Positions 21,978 to 33,686 of a stretch of DNA of 64,000 nucleotides are shown here, in pieces. Both the position numbers and the translations under genes were made by a program. Numbering within the stretch: position 1 is the stretch's first letter; each line of letters opens with the position of its first letter. Origin of the DNA: Antilocapra americana (lineage: Eukaryota > Chordata > Mammalia > Artiodactyla > Antilocapridae). Below the pieces are notes generated by a model. The model was not told where the DNA came from, ran no database searches, and saw only the letters and a list, made by a program, of their open reading frames with translations. The stretch covers positions 1,488,602 through 1,552,601 of the forward strand of contig ML660211.1 in the NCBI GenBank assembly GCA_007570785.1, written 5' to 3'.

Positions 21978-23072
21978 TTTTTTAATTTACTTTATTGTGT
22001 TGGTTTTGTCATACAATGACATGAAACCGCCATGGGTATACATATGCTCCCCCTCCAAAACCCACCTCCCTCCTCCCTCCCGACTCCCTCCGCCCTGGGA
22101 CATCTCAGTGCACCAGCCCCAAGCATCAATCCTGGGCTGGCGATTGATTTCACATATGGTAATTAACATGTTTCAATGCCATTCTCCCATATCATCCCAC
22201 CCTTGCCCTCTTCCACAGAGTCCACGAGTCTGTTGTATACATCTGCATTTCTTTTGCTGCCTCACATGCAGGGTTCTCTTTACCATCTTTCTAAATTCCA
22301 TATATATGCGTTAGTATACTGTATTGTTGTTTTTCCTTCTCGCTTACTTCACTCTGGATAATAGGCTCCAGTTCCGTCCACCTGAGTAGAACTGATTCAA
22401 ATGAATTTTTTTTAATGCTGAGTAGTGTTCCATTGTGTATATGTACCACAGCTTTCTTATCCATTCGTCAGTTGATGGGCATCTAGGTTGCTTCCATGTC
22501 CTGGCTATTGTAAACAATGCGGTGATGAACACTGGGGTACACGTGTCTCTTTCAATTCTGGTTTCCTCGGTGTATATGCCCAGCAGTGGGATTGCTGGGT
22601 CACATGGCAGGTCTGTTTGCAGTTTTTTAAGGAATCTCCACACTGTTTTCCATAGTGGCTGTACTAGTTTGCATTCCCACCAACAGTGGAAGAGGGTTCC
22701 CTTTTCTCCACATCCTCTCCAACATTTATTGCTTGTAGATTTTTGGATTGCACCCATTCTGACTGGTGTAAAGCGGCACCTCATTGTGGTTTTGATTTGC
22801 ATTTCTCTGATAATGAGTGATGTTGAGCATCTTTTCATGTGTTTGTTAGCCATTTTTATGTCTTCTTTGGAGAAATGTCTGTTGAGTTCTTTGGCCCACT
22901 TTTTGATTGGGTCGTTTATTTTTCTAGAATGGAGCTGCAGGAGTTGCTTGTATATTTTTGAGATTAATTGTTTGTCTGTTGCTTCATTGGCTATTATTTT
23001 CTCCCGTTCTGCAGGTTGTCTTTTCACCTTGCTTATAGTTTCCTTTGTTGTGCAGAAGCTTTTAATTTTAAT
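21978..23072 (-). mobile_element. L1 3' end, minus strand, nested in old L1
   Basis: Antisense ruminant L1 with T-run (poly(A) on the other strand), complete 3'UTR and about 230 codons of ORF2. The 7-bp flanks taaattt at 21971-21977 and 23073-23079 fit a short target duplication. It lies within an older L1 of the same orientation. Confidence 0.88.
22344..23027 (-). pseudogene. L1 ORF2 C-terminal fragment
   Basis: A 227-codon frame covering the end of ORF2. It includes the linker ([20 protein letters not shown]), the conserved [10 protein letters not shown] segment and the cysteine-rich motif [17 protein letters not shown] (C-x3-C-x7-H-x4-C). The last 25 residues read out of frame (a one-base change near 22410). 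The endonuclease and catalytic RT core are missing, so it cannot be autonomous. Confidence 0.93.
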
Positions 23073-23146
23073 TAAATTTCTTGAACTTCTGAATTTCTAT
23101 AGTTCTTTATTATCTGCATTTATAATCTGTATATGCCTTCTATTAT

Positions 23147-23201
23147 ACATACACACACACACGCACACATATATACATGTGTGTGTGTCTGTCTGTCTGT
23201 G
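23147..23201. repeat. Compound (CA)n/(TG)n/(TCTG)n microsatellite
   Basis: acacacacacacacg followed by cacatatatacatgtgtgtg and tctgtctgtctgtg. CA and TG halves around an atatat centre make a self-complementary block, able to form a hairpin. Confidence 0.93.
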
Positions 23202-24740
23202 TTCTCACTCCTGATTGTAAACCTCTGATAGAAAAAAGCCACCTTTTCATACTGCAAGGGCCCAATAATATTTGTTAAAATTATAAAATTAAATGAAAGA
23301 CTGTCATGGCCAATGTGAAATGGAACACAATGTATTCCATTAGACTAACTCTGTAAGTTTATCATTAGTATTCTGAGGACCAACTTTATACCAAATTCAT
23401 ATTTATACAGAAAAGGATATGTAAACATGGCTTAATAGTATTAGCTCTCTAAGACTAATATAGTACTGAGTTCTGCTAGTCATCCAAAATTTTAAATGAT
23501 CAGAAATTAAATTTTCTTTTTGATACCTACTCAGTATTTCAAAATTCAAGCATACTTTAATTATGTTTTCCTCACTAGTTTTACCATTTCTATTCAAACA
23601 ATATGAGAAATAATAATAAATGTTTTTGTCCAAAATAACTCTTGGCTGGTCATAACACTTAAGCATAGAACACCAAATAGTTCTATCTTAATTTTATGTT
23701 ATTCAGAGTTGTTTACTTCCTTTTATTAAAAAAAAAAAGAAGAAGAAGATGTAGAAAGAAGTTTTCATTGTCCTTTTTCACATGTTTTTATACTCATAAT
23801 GTCTGGAAAGAACCAAAAGCACAAGAAGCTTGCCCTCATTTTTCAACTAGTAAACCAAGCTGAGTTTCAGATGAAGCAATGGCAGTGGATTTATGATAGG
23901 ATTAGTGATACTAGAAAATCCAGTTTAGTAGCTCCATACCAATTTCCGCACACCTTAGGTTTACAAACTCTATAATAATTACCAGTGTTACAGGCTCGTC
24001 CTTTTACTTTTATGAGAAAGTCTAATGGGAGCTTCATATTGACGACATTTCAACAAAATGAAAGAAGTGGGGGGTTTTTTTGTTGTTGTTTTTTTTAGTA
24101 AGAATATTTGGAATCCAGAGATTAAATAGCCATGAAAATAAGAAGGGTAGAGAACTTAACTATGAAAGTTCAAGTGTTCACTTGCTAGATAATTTTTTAT
24201 TTAATCAGAAATCATCTCTTTAATTAGGTAGGAGTGGTTTAAACTGGTGTCAATAGAAGAAACAGGCCAATATTCATCCCCTGAGGGGGATCGTCTCCAG
24301 GAAATAAGCATTTAGACTGCAGTGAGCCCCTAAGATTTTGCACAGCTTAACAGACCTGCCTCTCTTCCTCTTCATTTCTACTCTAGGAATTAACCAGAGT
24401 CAGTCTATGCTGATCCAAACTAGTCTTGTGTGATTTCTTGCTTCCAGTGATTCTCTGCATTGTCAGGAAAGACAGGGCTGTTGTCCTCCTAAATGTCATG
24501 CTGGGTTTAGCAGAATGCAAGGTCCTGACGGTTCTTTGCCGAGTCCACTTCTCAGGGTGGTGTCTGCATGAGCAACCTCCACCCTTGGACAAAGGGCGGC
24601 TGCATTTACTGCTTGCTATAAAAGCTGTGGGTTTGCCAAACTTCCGTGCTCCTCAGCCATGCTGCAAACCCACTGTGTGCTTAGCCATATCAGCTGTATC
24701 GTGTCACTTCCATAAGACTGGGGGTCAAGGTACATACTAT
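23202..24740. other. No gene recognised
   Basis: AT-rich DNA to about 24.25 kb, then 500 bp of higher GC. It has a GAA-ended A-run at 23728-23748 and a G7-T7-(GTT)n stretch near 24070-24095. A TATA-like ctataaaag at 24616 stands in the GC-richer part, but no coding or LTR boundary could be supported. Confidence 0.45.
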
Positions 24741-24950
24741 TAAGTTGCTTCAGTCAAGTCCAACTCTCTGTGACCCCATGGACTGTAGCCCACCAGGCTC
24801 TTCGGTTCATGGGATTCTCCAGGTAGGAATACTGGATTGGGTTGCCATGCCCTTCTCCATGGGATCCTCCCAACCCAGGGATCGAACCCAAGTCTCTTTT
24901 GTCTCCTGCACTGGCAGGCATGTTCTTTACCGCTAGTGTCGCCTGGGAAA
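24741..24950 (-). mobile_element. Bov-tA SINE
   Basis: Minus-strand SINE from ttgcttcagtcaagtccaac to the head cgctagtgtcgcctgggaa, near complete. Confidence 0.93.
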
Positions 24951-25836
24951 GTGACCCGACACAAACATGCTGAAGCTCCTGCGGCTTGCTGTGCCAGGAC
25001 CAAAAGTAGCGAAGTCCTGGCTCTGACCTGGCAGTATTCTGCCTTCTGTCAGCATCCGTCAAACAGTGACAGACTAACTTATTAATGTGTAAGTGGGGGA
25101 ATATCAAATCACAGACTCAATACCTATGGTAATTTTTAATTTTAAGTTTCTAACCAAGTAAAATCAGTTTTAAAAATTGAAAATCTGGACTGAAAAGCAA
25201 TATGAAAAATCCTTAGATTTCATTTTCCACTCAGTTTTTTTAGTTAAAAAATGTTTAAAGATCCTAAAGGACTTCCATCAAATTTTAAACCACACCCTTT
25301 CTTTATTTCCTCAACAGAAAAGTAAAACTTTAACAAGTATTTTAAAAGCAAAATAAAACCTAAATCATAACCCTGAAGAATTTCTCTCTGAATTATTTGA
25401 ATCACAGGAGTATATACAATAGTTCCAAAGTTGAAGATTCTATGCTCAAGAAATCATTTAAGCTAGAAACATGATTCTTGGGGCAACAGTACAAGCTTAG
25501 AAGGTGGAAATGTCAGAGAAAAAAAATCAATAAGAGAGTGTTCATAAAAAGACAGGCTTTAAGATAGGACATGAAAACAAGAGAAAGGACACTTACTGAA
25601 GGCAAATAGGAAGCTGATCTGACCTTACCAGGTGTCTACAAGGCCAAACGCTACATAAAGTTTTGCAGAAAAGAATATCTTGAAGGAAAATGTCTTCCAA
25701 GGTGGGAGCTTTAGCCCAGAGGTGATAAAGATACATGAAGAAGCATCAGAACTCTTAACATTTTTTTATTTTAATATGAATTTTTACTCTTTCAGCTCAA
25801 TGATTTCATGAATAAATTGCTATTGTGCTTTAACAA
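24951..25836. other. No gene recognised
   Basis: Unique AT-rich DNA without a recognisable repeat or coding feature. Confidence 0.45.
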
Positions 25837-26054
25837 GGGCTTCTCTGGTGATTCAGAGGTTAAGAATAAGCCTCCAAGGCAGGAGTTGTAGGTGATGCAG
25901 GTTCAGTCCCTGGGTCGGGAAGATACCCTGGAGAAGGAAATGGCAACCCACTCCAGTATTCTTGCCTGGAGAATCCCATCGCCAGAGGAACCTGGCAGGC
26001 TGCAGTCCATAGGGTCACAAAGAGTCAGACACGACTGAAGCAACTTAGCATGCC
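25837..26054 (+). mobile_element. Bov-tA SINE
   Basis: Complete sense Bov-tA: gggcttctctggtgattcag, ggagaaggaaatggcaaccc, agagtcagacacgactgaag. Well preserved. Confidence 0.94.
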
Positions 26055-26093
26055 TGCACGGGCTTCAACGATAGGGCAAGAGCTGCTTTAGAT

Positions 26094-26307
26094 CAGAGGT
26101 TAGCCAACTATGACCTACTGGTCACCATCTGTGTTTGTCAGTAAATTCTTATCAAAGCACAGCCACACCTAAGTCCTGAGGTATTTTCTGTGTCTGTCTT
26201 CCTACTGCCAAATCAGAGCTGAGTAGTGGCAGCAGAGACATATGGTTCACCAAGGCTACGGTATTTATTATCTGACCCTTTGCAGAAAGAAGGTTTGCTG
26301 ATCTGTG
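26094..26307. mobile_element. hAT-type DNA transposon remnant (MER33-like), second copy
   Basis: cagaggttagccaactatga at one end and aggtttgctgatctgtg at the other; the termini are imperfect inverted repeats. The inner blocks (gcacagccacacctaa, ggctacggtatttattatct) match the copy at 21.3 kb. Confidence 0.65.
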
Positions 26308-26909
26308 TCCCTGATGACAGCCAGTCCATATGTGCAAAACAAGTTACCACCCTCATGGAACTCATTCCAGTGGGGAGCAATGAACAAGTATACATCAAAA
26401 TACATAACACATTTTTAGGTACTGGAAGATGCTATAAAGAAAGAACAAAAACAAGATAAGGGGAAAGAAATTTTTTACATTAATATATAGGTGCTTGCTA
26501 TACTGAACAAATGCTTTAAGCTAATTTATGCTAAAATCTCATTTTTAAAAGAATAAGTTTCAAAAGAAACTAATGATTTTTTTTTCCTATTTATAATTTC
26601 TAGTGTGACTTTGCTAAACCCAACTTTGGTGCTGTCTGTGCGTTAACTGAGGAAAAATCTTTACCCAACATTGAATGACAGTGTCTCAGATAAAATTACT
26701 CACCAGTAGAAAACTTTCAGATCTTCTTTTATATAAATGGCCACCTCATGACAGGTGAGAACTTAAGGGAAGGGATCCTATTATACAGAGAATAAAGTCT
26801 AAATCTGTGTCATAGAAATTTAAAAGTGAAAATCTGAGAGGATGGTGGAGGGCCAGAGCGTGTATGGTTTTGTTGTGATCTTACAGCTGCTCTAAAGTAT
26901 TATTGTCTT
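26308..26909. other. No gene recognised
   Basis: AT-rich DNA with no repeat or coding feature I can support. Confidence 0.45.
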
Positions 26910-27125
26910 TTTTAATAAATGTATCTATCTGTAATTGGAGAATAATTGCTTCACAACATTGCGCTGGTTTCTGCCATACGTCAGCTTCAATCAGCCACAG
27001 GTGTACACGTGCTCCCTCGCTCCTGGACCCTCCACAGCTCCCAGGCTCTCCCGTCCCCCTAGCTGTCACAGAGCCCCAGCTCCCTGAGCCACACAGCCAC
27101 TTCACACTGGCTATCTATTTCACAT
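26910..27125 (-). mobile_element. Older L1 3'UTR
   Basis: Antisense older L1 3'UTR (taattggagaataattgctt, ggtttctgccatacgtcagc, aatcagccacaggtgtacac). Broken off by a SINE and a younger L1 to its right. Confidence 0.8.
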
Positions 27126-27218
27126 GTGCTAAGTCGCTTCCATAGTTTCCCATTCTTTGTGACCCCATGGATGTAGCCCTCCAGGCTCCTCTGTCCATCG
27201 GATTCTCCAGGCAAGAAT
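27126..27218 (-). mobile_element. Bov SINE fragment
   Basis: Left part only of a minus-strand Bov SINE (gtgctaagtcgcttccatag to gattctccaggcaagaa). It stops exactly where the next L1 begins, and no SINE remainder is seen beyond that L1. Confidence 0.85.
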
Positions 27219-27725
27219 TTTATTTATTTATTTTTTCTTTACATTATCATGTTGGTATTCCCATACATTGACATGAACCTGCCATGGGTATACATGTGTT
27301 CCCCTTCCAGAAGCCCCCTCCCACCTCCCTCCCGATTCCATCCCTCAAGGTCATCCCGGTGCACCAGCCCTGAGCACCCTGTATCATGCATCAATCCTGG
27401 GCTGGCGATTCATTTCACATATGATAATTTACATGTTTCAATGCCATTCTCCCATATCATCCCACCCTTGCCCTCTCCCATAGAGTCCAAAAGACTGTTC
27501 TATACATCTGCGTCTCTTTTGCTGTCTTGCATACAGGGTTATCATTACCATCTTTCTAAATTCCATATATATGCATTATATATATTCCATATAACTGCAT
27601 TGTTGTTTTTCCTTCTGGCTTACTTCACTCTGTATAATAGACTCCAGTTTCGTCCACCTCAGTAGTACTGATTTAAATGTATTCTTTTTAATGGCTGAGT
27701 AATATTCCATTGTGTATATGTACCA
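27219..27725 (-). mobile_element. L1 3' end, minus strand
   Basis: Antisense younger L1: T-rich tail, 3'UTR and the last ORF2 codons, ending at ttccattgtgtatatgtacc. It includes a small internal duplication (atatatgcattatatatattc). No convincing target duplication. Confidence 0.88.
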
Positions 27726-27984
27726 TTTTTCTATGTTATCATGTTTTTTTTTAAGGAGAATGTAAGAGATTATTTTGACTCTTTTTGTGCCTGAGTCTCA
27801 GGGAGACTAAGCGCACCTAGCTTGCCAAACCAGACAATGGCAGAGGCAGACGTGGCACTGAGTCTCTCACCCCTGACAGGTATCACATCAGTGCAGCCCA
27901 CCAGGGCTCCACAGCACAGGAGAGCCAGGCTCCCAGCCCTGCCTTCACCCGCACACTACCTCAGGTGTCTGAAGATCTCAATTC

Positions 27985-28057
27985 TAGTCTCACTCTTGCC
28001 TCAAACTAGCTAGTCACATAATTCTGTTACACTGCAAGCTCACACATCAGTTTCTTT
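27985..28057 (+). mobile_element. MIR-like fragment
   Basis: aaactagctagtcacataat and catcagtttctttatttgta resemble the core and 3' half of an ancient MIR SINE. Cut by the Tigger element that follows. Confidence 0.45.
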
Positions 28058-28505
28058 ATTTGTACAGTAATGCCCCCTTATCCTAGGGGGTATGTTTCAA
28101 GACCCTGGTGGACATCTGAAGCCATGGAGGGACCAACCCTATCTGTGATTTTTCCTATATGTGAGATTAATGTATAGACTAGATACTGTAAGAGATCAAC
28201 ATCAAATAAAATAGAACAATTACAACAATATACTTTAAGTTATCGGAATGTAGCCTCTCTCCAAATAGCTTACCTTTCTTCCTGTGATGACGTGAGATGA
28301 TAATGCCTATGCTATGAAGTGAGGCGAATGGCACAGGCTTTGTGACATGGCGTTAGACTACTGACCTTCTAACGATAAGTCAGAAGGAGAATTATCTGCC
28401 TCAGGTGATCCTGATGGTGTGATATCAAGAAATGCACATTTATAAAAATCATTCACGAACAAGGGGACCTGCACAGTTCAAACCCACATTGTTCCAAGGT
28501 CCACA
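28058..28505 (+). mobile_element. Tigger-type (TcMar) DNA transposon remnant
   Basis: Starts tacagtaatgcccccttatc, then gtttcaagaccctggtgg, aaataaaatagaacaattac, gatgacgtgagatgataa, and ends with cgaacaaggggacctgcaca and a gttcaaacccacattgttc block. Typical wording of non-autonomous Tigger copies, though the right end may belong to a second copy. Confidence 0.6.
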
Positions 28506-28614
28506 GCCGAACTGAAATCTAACTGTGGACATGATTAAAATCCTTCCCGATGGAGCCCCACTTCCCTCTTCACGTAAAGCAATGTGTCTAAAAACAAAAT
28601 AGAACAACCTGCTT

Positions 28615-28715
28615 CTTTAAAAGAGGGCAATAAGAGCACCTACCCTCACAGAGTTGTTGTAAGAATTAGTTAATAAAGTGCTTGACAGAGCCTGGCCTAT
28701 GTACTAAAAATAGTC
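28615..28715 (+). mobile_element. MIR SINE fragment
   Basis: taagagcacctaccctcaca, gagttgttgtaagaatta and aagtgcttgacagagcctgg match the MIR 3' half in order. May be the continuation of the piece at 27985. Confidence 0.65.
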
Positions 28716-29062
28716 ACTTAACATTTTACTTTTAAAATAGTGTGAGAAACAAAACATTTAAGACTCTGAGTCATGGAAAAGCTTTAGTGTTCCACAAATG
28801 GATACTACGCCACCAGCTTATTTCTCCATGCTTCTGGCTTTCTAATTGCAGCTCCTCACATGGCGTAGAAACTCAATACATCTTTCCATGAGATTCCTGC
28901 AAGGAAACATTCCATTTGCTTCAACCCCTGCTAATTATAAGTGAAGTCCAAAATGACTCGGAGGGAACTGAGTAATTAATAGACAAAAGTTTTGAGTATC
29001 TGTTTTGTGGTCACATCTCCTAGGTCAACTAATTGATAATCATTTTCAGCTTAGGTGTGTTT
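28716..29062. other. No gene recognised
   Basis: Unique AT-rich DNA; no recognisable feature. Confidence 0.45.
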
Positions 29063-29274
29063 GGGGCTTCCCAGGTGGCACTAGTGGTAAAGAATCCGCA
29101 TGACAATGCAGGAGACATAAGAGACACAGGCTTGATCGCTGAGTCGAGACGATCCTGGAGAAGGGCATGGCAACCCACTCCAGCATTTTAGCCTGGAGAA
29201 TCCCGTGGACAGAGGAAAGTAGCATAGGGCCACACAGAGTTGGACATGACCGAAGCAACCTGGCACGCACACAA
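29063..29274 (+). mobile_element. Bov-tA SINE
   Basis: Sense Bov-tA from ggggcttcccaggtggcact to ccgaagcaacctggcacgc. A short deletion removes part of the ggctacagtccatgg block. Confidence 0.92.
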
Positions 29275-30547
29275 AAGCCATTTAAACTAACTATCAGCGC
29301 AAAATACAGCTAAGCAATTGGATAAAGCCCCTCACCATCGCAGCAGAATGCTGTGTGAATATATAAAAATAAATGCTTAAAATCACTAACAATGAAAATC
29401 TGTAATATTGAAACAGAGCTTTGAAAAGATCAGGCCAAATATGTAAAAGCCAGTGACAAGACAAGGAGTAGAGTGCCTGTGTGTGTTGGAAAATATGACA
29501 ATATTGGAAATAGTTTGTTCTTTTTTTATAGCTATGTTGCTTTTCCTTAGCAGATTGCTCATAAAATCAGCAGACTTCAAACTCAGCAACTGAAGGGCTC
29601 TATTTATCCACTGACCTCTAGACCTAGTGCTCTTCAATAAAGACAAGAGGATAGCTCATCTAAATGAAAAGATTTTAACACTACCAAGTTCTTTGTGGGA
29701 AACAAATTCAATGTTATAATATTTTTTCTGGAGATGTCATCATTGTGGGTCAAAGCATATGTGGTTCTAGGGAATGGGCAAAGAAGCCATCAGTCAAAGT
29801 CCATATCTACCACACCTAGTTACATATTCCTTGCCATTTTCTCAAAACTGCTTGAAGCTTTAGATGTATGGCTTTTCACTACGGTTATTTTACAGGAAAA
29901 CCTTAGCAGCATTTGTTATCAATAACAATTCCAAGCCCTATGTGTCTGACAACCTCTTTAATAATGCATTGCTTCCTAATGATTTTATAAGACAGGCATT
30001 GATGAATTTCAATTCAGGTCTGGAAGAGCATGGTCCACAAGTCAGTATTGAATACTGCACTGGAGAATGGCCGGATTTGTTAAGAGTCCAGAAAAGCCTC
30101 TCATTAGGTGAAGAATAATGGTTTTAGCAATAATTTTTAAGGCAGGTTGAAAATATCACTTCCAAAAGGCAAACTTTCCCACCAAAATAGTGCCTGGTCT
30201 GCTGTATTATTGATTCCACCAGAAATTAACTATCCAATGTACTGGTTTGTGATCAAATAAATTGCCAACTGTTACTTTAACTGTAAACAGTAGCTCTAGA
30301 GTATCATAACCATTTATGGAAACATGATATTCAAATGTAGTAACGGGACACCGATTGTGAAATGCACTGGCTGCAGAGGATCTTATAAAATAGATCAATA
30401 CTTTCATTATTAAAGGGAAAGTTAAAAGACCTCATGCGTATCAGTTCTAATTTTTAAAACCAGGCTGAAAAATTTATGGATCCTGATATTTTTCAGAGCA
30501 AGTTAAGAATTTTCTCTTTTTCTTTATGAAGGCAGCTCTGCAACAAA
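29275..30547. other. No recognised repeat
   Basis: About 1.3 kb without a repeat I can name and without a convincing frame. Candidate region for a conservation check. Confidence 0.45.
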
Positions 30548-30752
30548 GTGTTAGCTGTTCATTCATGTCTGACTCTTTATGACCCCATGGACTGTAGCCC
30601 CTCCAGGCTCCTCTGTCCATGGAATTCTCCAGGCAAGAATACTAGAGGGGGTTGCCGTGCCCTTTTCCAGGAATCTTCCTGACCCAGGGATGGAATTCAG
30701 GTGTCCTGCATTGCAGGCAGATTCTCTACCATCTGAGCCAACAGGGAAGCCC
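30548..30752 (-). mobile_element. Bov-A2/Bov-tA SINE
   Basis: Minus-strand SINE from gttagctgttcattcatgtc to the head ctgagccaacagggaagcc. Confidence 0.92.
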
Positions 30753-31445
30753 TTTCCACGGTCAGTCAGACGGAAAGGTTCACCATAGGACTAATCACTA
30801 AACCTGCTTTCTTTTTAATAGCTCAATGAAACAACAAAGAAAACTGCTATAGTTTCAGAGTCATATTCTTGGCCTCCACATAATAATCATTTTGAATCCT
30901 GTTGTTCCTCCATAAGTGCTAGTGTGATTTTCTAAAAGAAAAGGAATTCCCTTCATTTTTAGATATAGTATATGCATATGGCTACATTTCTGAATAAAAA
31001 CAATTGCATCACAGAAAATCTATTATTGAATGCTATTTATTGATGCACCACTTAAGGGGGACTGTGGAACTAAACTTGCATTTTATTCACATTATTCATT
31101 CTGCCTAGATGCTGGGAGCTTAGCAAGCATCCCTTCCTTCCAGCTCTCTCCCTGTCCTAAGGGATGGCAAAAGACAGAAGAACACAATAGACTATAACAG
31201 GAATACAAATGTATCTTCTTTTCGGCCCAAAGGAAGGGCTGGCAACTGAATAGATTGTAAATAATTTCTGCTGTTCCATATTCCATGGAGTTCAATTTGA
31301 ACTCGCTAAGAGTGAACCTGAGCAGCTGCCTTTTCTGCAACTATAATATACTTTGTAATTTAGGTCACAGTATCTTCAGGCACAGATTAAATCCAAAAGT
31401 GAGGATATATATCATTGAAGTTTGTTTTTAATCTTCCTAACTCTT

Positions 31446-31484
31446 CACACTTTGCGTTATTGCAGATAAGGAATGCAAAGTGTG
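31446..31484. repeat. Inverted repeat (10-bp perfect arms)
   Basis: cacactttgc at 31446-31455 and gcaaagtgtg at 31475-31484 enclose a 19-base centre that itself holds ttat/ataa. It could be a remnant of a palindromic DNA transposon or a chance hairpin. Confidence 0.7.
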
Positions 31485-31556
31485 TCTCCTGGCACCTGAA
31501 AACCTTGAGGAAGCCTCAATAATGTCAGGCATCAGGATACCAATAAAATGCTAAAC

Positions 31557-31620
31557 AGAGAGAGAGGAGAGGCAGAAGGAGGGAGGGGGTGGGAGTAGGG
31601 AGTGCACCAGAAAAAAAAAA
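31557..31620. repeat. Purine-rich tract
   Basis: Runs of GA, GGAGG and GGGGTGGGAG followed by an A-run of about 11. Low-complexity; able to form triplex or G-rich structures. Confidence 0.85.
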
Positions 31621-31917
31621 ACCACAAAAGCCTGAATCAAAATAAGGAACTCAAACGAGGACTCAAGCTTTAATGTGTTTTCATAATTAACACAGCTGTG
31701 CTATAATTTGATTTTTATTCTAATGATGCCATTTAGCTCTGCTTTGAATATTAAAAATGAGCCAAGTATAAAATTATCGATCACTTACAAATCATGTCTA
31801 TCTGGGATTCATTGATTTTTAAAAAATAGAATGATATATTAATTAATGAAACTCTGAGTGTAGAAAAACAGTAGAAGACATGGAAAGAGGAAAATGAAAT
31901 TATTTTACACCCTAAAT

Positions 31918-32089
31918 CAGTAGCATTCAATATATTCATATTCCCCGCTGTCCATAAAAATTTCTGATGTGAGGGGTCTTCCCCACACCAATAAAATCAG
32001 AAAGTCTGTGGATAGGCCCAGGTAATAGCATTATTATTTACTTAATTCTTCGGGTGACTAAAATATGTAGCCAGAGCTGTGAAACACTG
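31918..32089 (+). mobile_element. MER5A-like hAT remnant
   Basis: cagtagcattcaatat at the left, accaataaaatcagaaagtc and taggcccaggtaatagca in the middle, then atatgtagccagagctgtga and aacactg at the right. This is the block order of MER5A. Termini are roughly inverted. Confidence 0.58.
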
Positions 32090-32248
32090 TTGACAACCAG
32101 TGGCATCATCCCAATGCCTTTCTTGGGCAAGAATGTGAAATCAAAGAAGACCTTCCACAGAGTCTTTCAAAATCATCAGCAGGTGTTTCCTGAAAAACAG
32201 CTGCCTGAGGCAAAAAGGTTTAACACTGGAATAAACTTCAGTGCACTT

Positions 32249-33686
32249 AAATCCTGAAAGATGATGCTGTGAAAGTGCTGCACTCAACATGCCAGCAAAT
32301 TTGGAAAACTCAGCAGTGGCCACAGGACTGGATAGGTCAGTTTTCATTCCAATCCCAAAGAAAGGCAATGCCAAAGAATGCTCGAACTACCGCACAATTG
32401 CAGTCATCTCACATGCTAGTAAAGTAATGCTCAAAATTCTCCAAGCCAGGCTTCAGCAATACATGAACCGTGAACATCCAGATGTTCAAGCTGGTTTTAG
32501 AAAACGCAGAGGAACCAGAGATCAAATTGCCAACATCCGCTGGATTATCAAAAAAGCAAACGAGTTCCAGAAAACCATCCATCCTTGCTTTATTGACTAT
32601 GCCAAAGCTTTTGACTATGTGGGTCACAATAAACTGTGGAAAATTCTAAAAGAGATGGGAATACCAGCCCATCTGACCTGTCTCTTGAGAAACCTGTATG
32701 CAGGTCAGGAAGCAACAGTTAGAACTGGACATGGAACAACAGACTGGTTCCAAATAGGAAAAGGAGTATGTCAAGGCTGTATATTGTCACCCTGCTTATT
32801 TAACTTCTATGTAGAGTACATCATGAGAAACACTGGGCTGGAAGAAGCACAAGCTGGAATCAAGATTGCCAGGAGAAATATCAATAACCTCAGATATCCA
32901 GATGACACCACCCTTATGCAGAAAGTGAAGAGGAACTAAAAAGCCTCTTGCTGAAAGTGAAAGAGGAGAGTGAAAAAGTTGGCTTAAAGCTCAACATTCG
33001 GAAAACTAAGATCATGGCATCTGGTCCATCACTGCATGGGAAATAGATGGGGAAACACTGGAAAGAGTGGCTGACTTTATTTTGGGGGGCTCCAAAATCA
33101 CTGCAGATGGTGATTGCAGCCATGAAATTAAAAGACGCTTCCTCCTCAGAAGGAAAGTTATGATTAACCTTTTCAATATGATAGCATATTGAAAAGAAGA
33201 GACTTTGCCAACAAAGGTCCATCTAGTCAAGGCTATGGTTTTTCTAGTAGTCATGTATGGATGTGAGAGTGGATGGTGAAGAAAGTTGAGCACTGAAGAA
33301 CTGATGCTTTTGAACTGTGGTGTTGGAGAAGACTCTTGAGAGTCCCTTGGAATGCAAGAAGATCCAACCAGTCCATCCAAAAGGAGATCAGTCCTAGGTG
33401 TTCATTGGAAGGACTGATGTTGAAGGTGAAACTCCAATACTTTGGCCACCTCATGGCCACCTAATGTGAAGAGTTGACTCATTGGAAAAGACCCTGATGC
33501 TGGGAAGGATTGGGGGCAGGAGGAGAAGAGGACAACAGAGGATGAGATGGCTAGATGGCATCCCCAACTCGATGGACATGGGTTTGGGTGAACTCCAGGA
33601 GTTGGTGATGGACAGGAAGGCCTGGCGTGCTGTGATTCATGAGGTCGCAAAGAGTCGGAAATGACTGAGCGACTGAACTGAACTGA
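32249..33686 (+). mobile_element. BovB LINE (RTE class), 5'-truncated
   Basis: Sense BovB of about 1.44 kb from aaatcctgaaagatgatgct to the terminal ctgaactgaactga. It holds the C-terminal half of the reverse-transcriptase ORF and the 3' end shared with Bov SINEs. Several frameshifts break the ORF after 32939, and part of the 33180 region is scrambled. BovB is known to supply the tail and the retrotransposition machinery of Bov-tA/Bov-A2. Confidence 0.95.
32289..32939 (+). pseudogene. BovB reverse-transcriptase fragment
   Basis: 216 open codons of the RTE-type reverse transcriptase. Visible motifs: PIPKKG near residue 22, GFRKRRGTRDQI near 70, motif A FIDYAKAFDYV near 99-109, motif B GVCQGCILSPCLFNF near 158-172 and motif C RYPDD near 202. 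The usual YADD box is changed to YPDD, and a lost base just after it shifts the frame and ends the protein at VKRN. The N-terminal endonuclease is missing. Not functional. Confidence 0.93.

Larger units (their letters stand above)
30753..31917. other. No gene; hairpin and purine tract inside
   Basis: Unique DNA. It contains an inverted repeat at 31446-31484 (cacactttgc / gcaaagtgtg) and a purine-rich tract at 31557-31620 (GA, GGA and poly(A) runs). An 82-codon minus-strand frame at 31092-31340 has no recognisable features. Confidence 0.5.

Noticed and set aside
23147..23201. Regularly spaced repeats, considered as a CRISPR-like array
   Set aside because: Simple dinucleotide and tetranucleotide repeats without spacers, in a mammalian setting.
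22435..23214. 259-codon plus-strand open frame
   Set aside because: Antisense shadow of the L1 ORF2 on the minus strand (22344-23027), extended by chance past the insertion end.
24600..24640. TATA-like ctataaaag as a promoter
   Set aside because: No CpG-rich context, no downstream coding frame with splice support, and no LTR boundaries. The similar string at 7481 was rejected for the same reasons.
33012..33460. Overlapping minus-strand frames of 69-122 codons
   Set aside because: They lie opposite the frameshifted BovB element (32249-33686) and mirror its C-terminal coding region.
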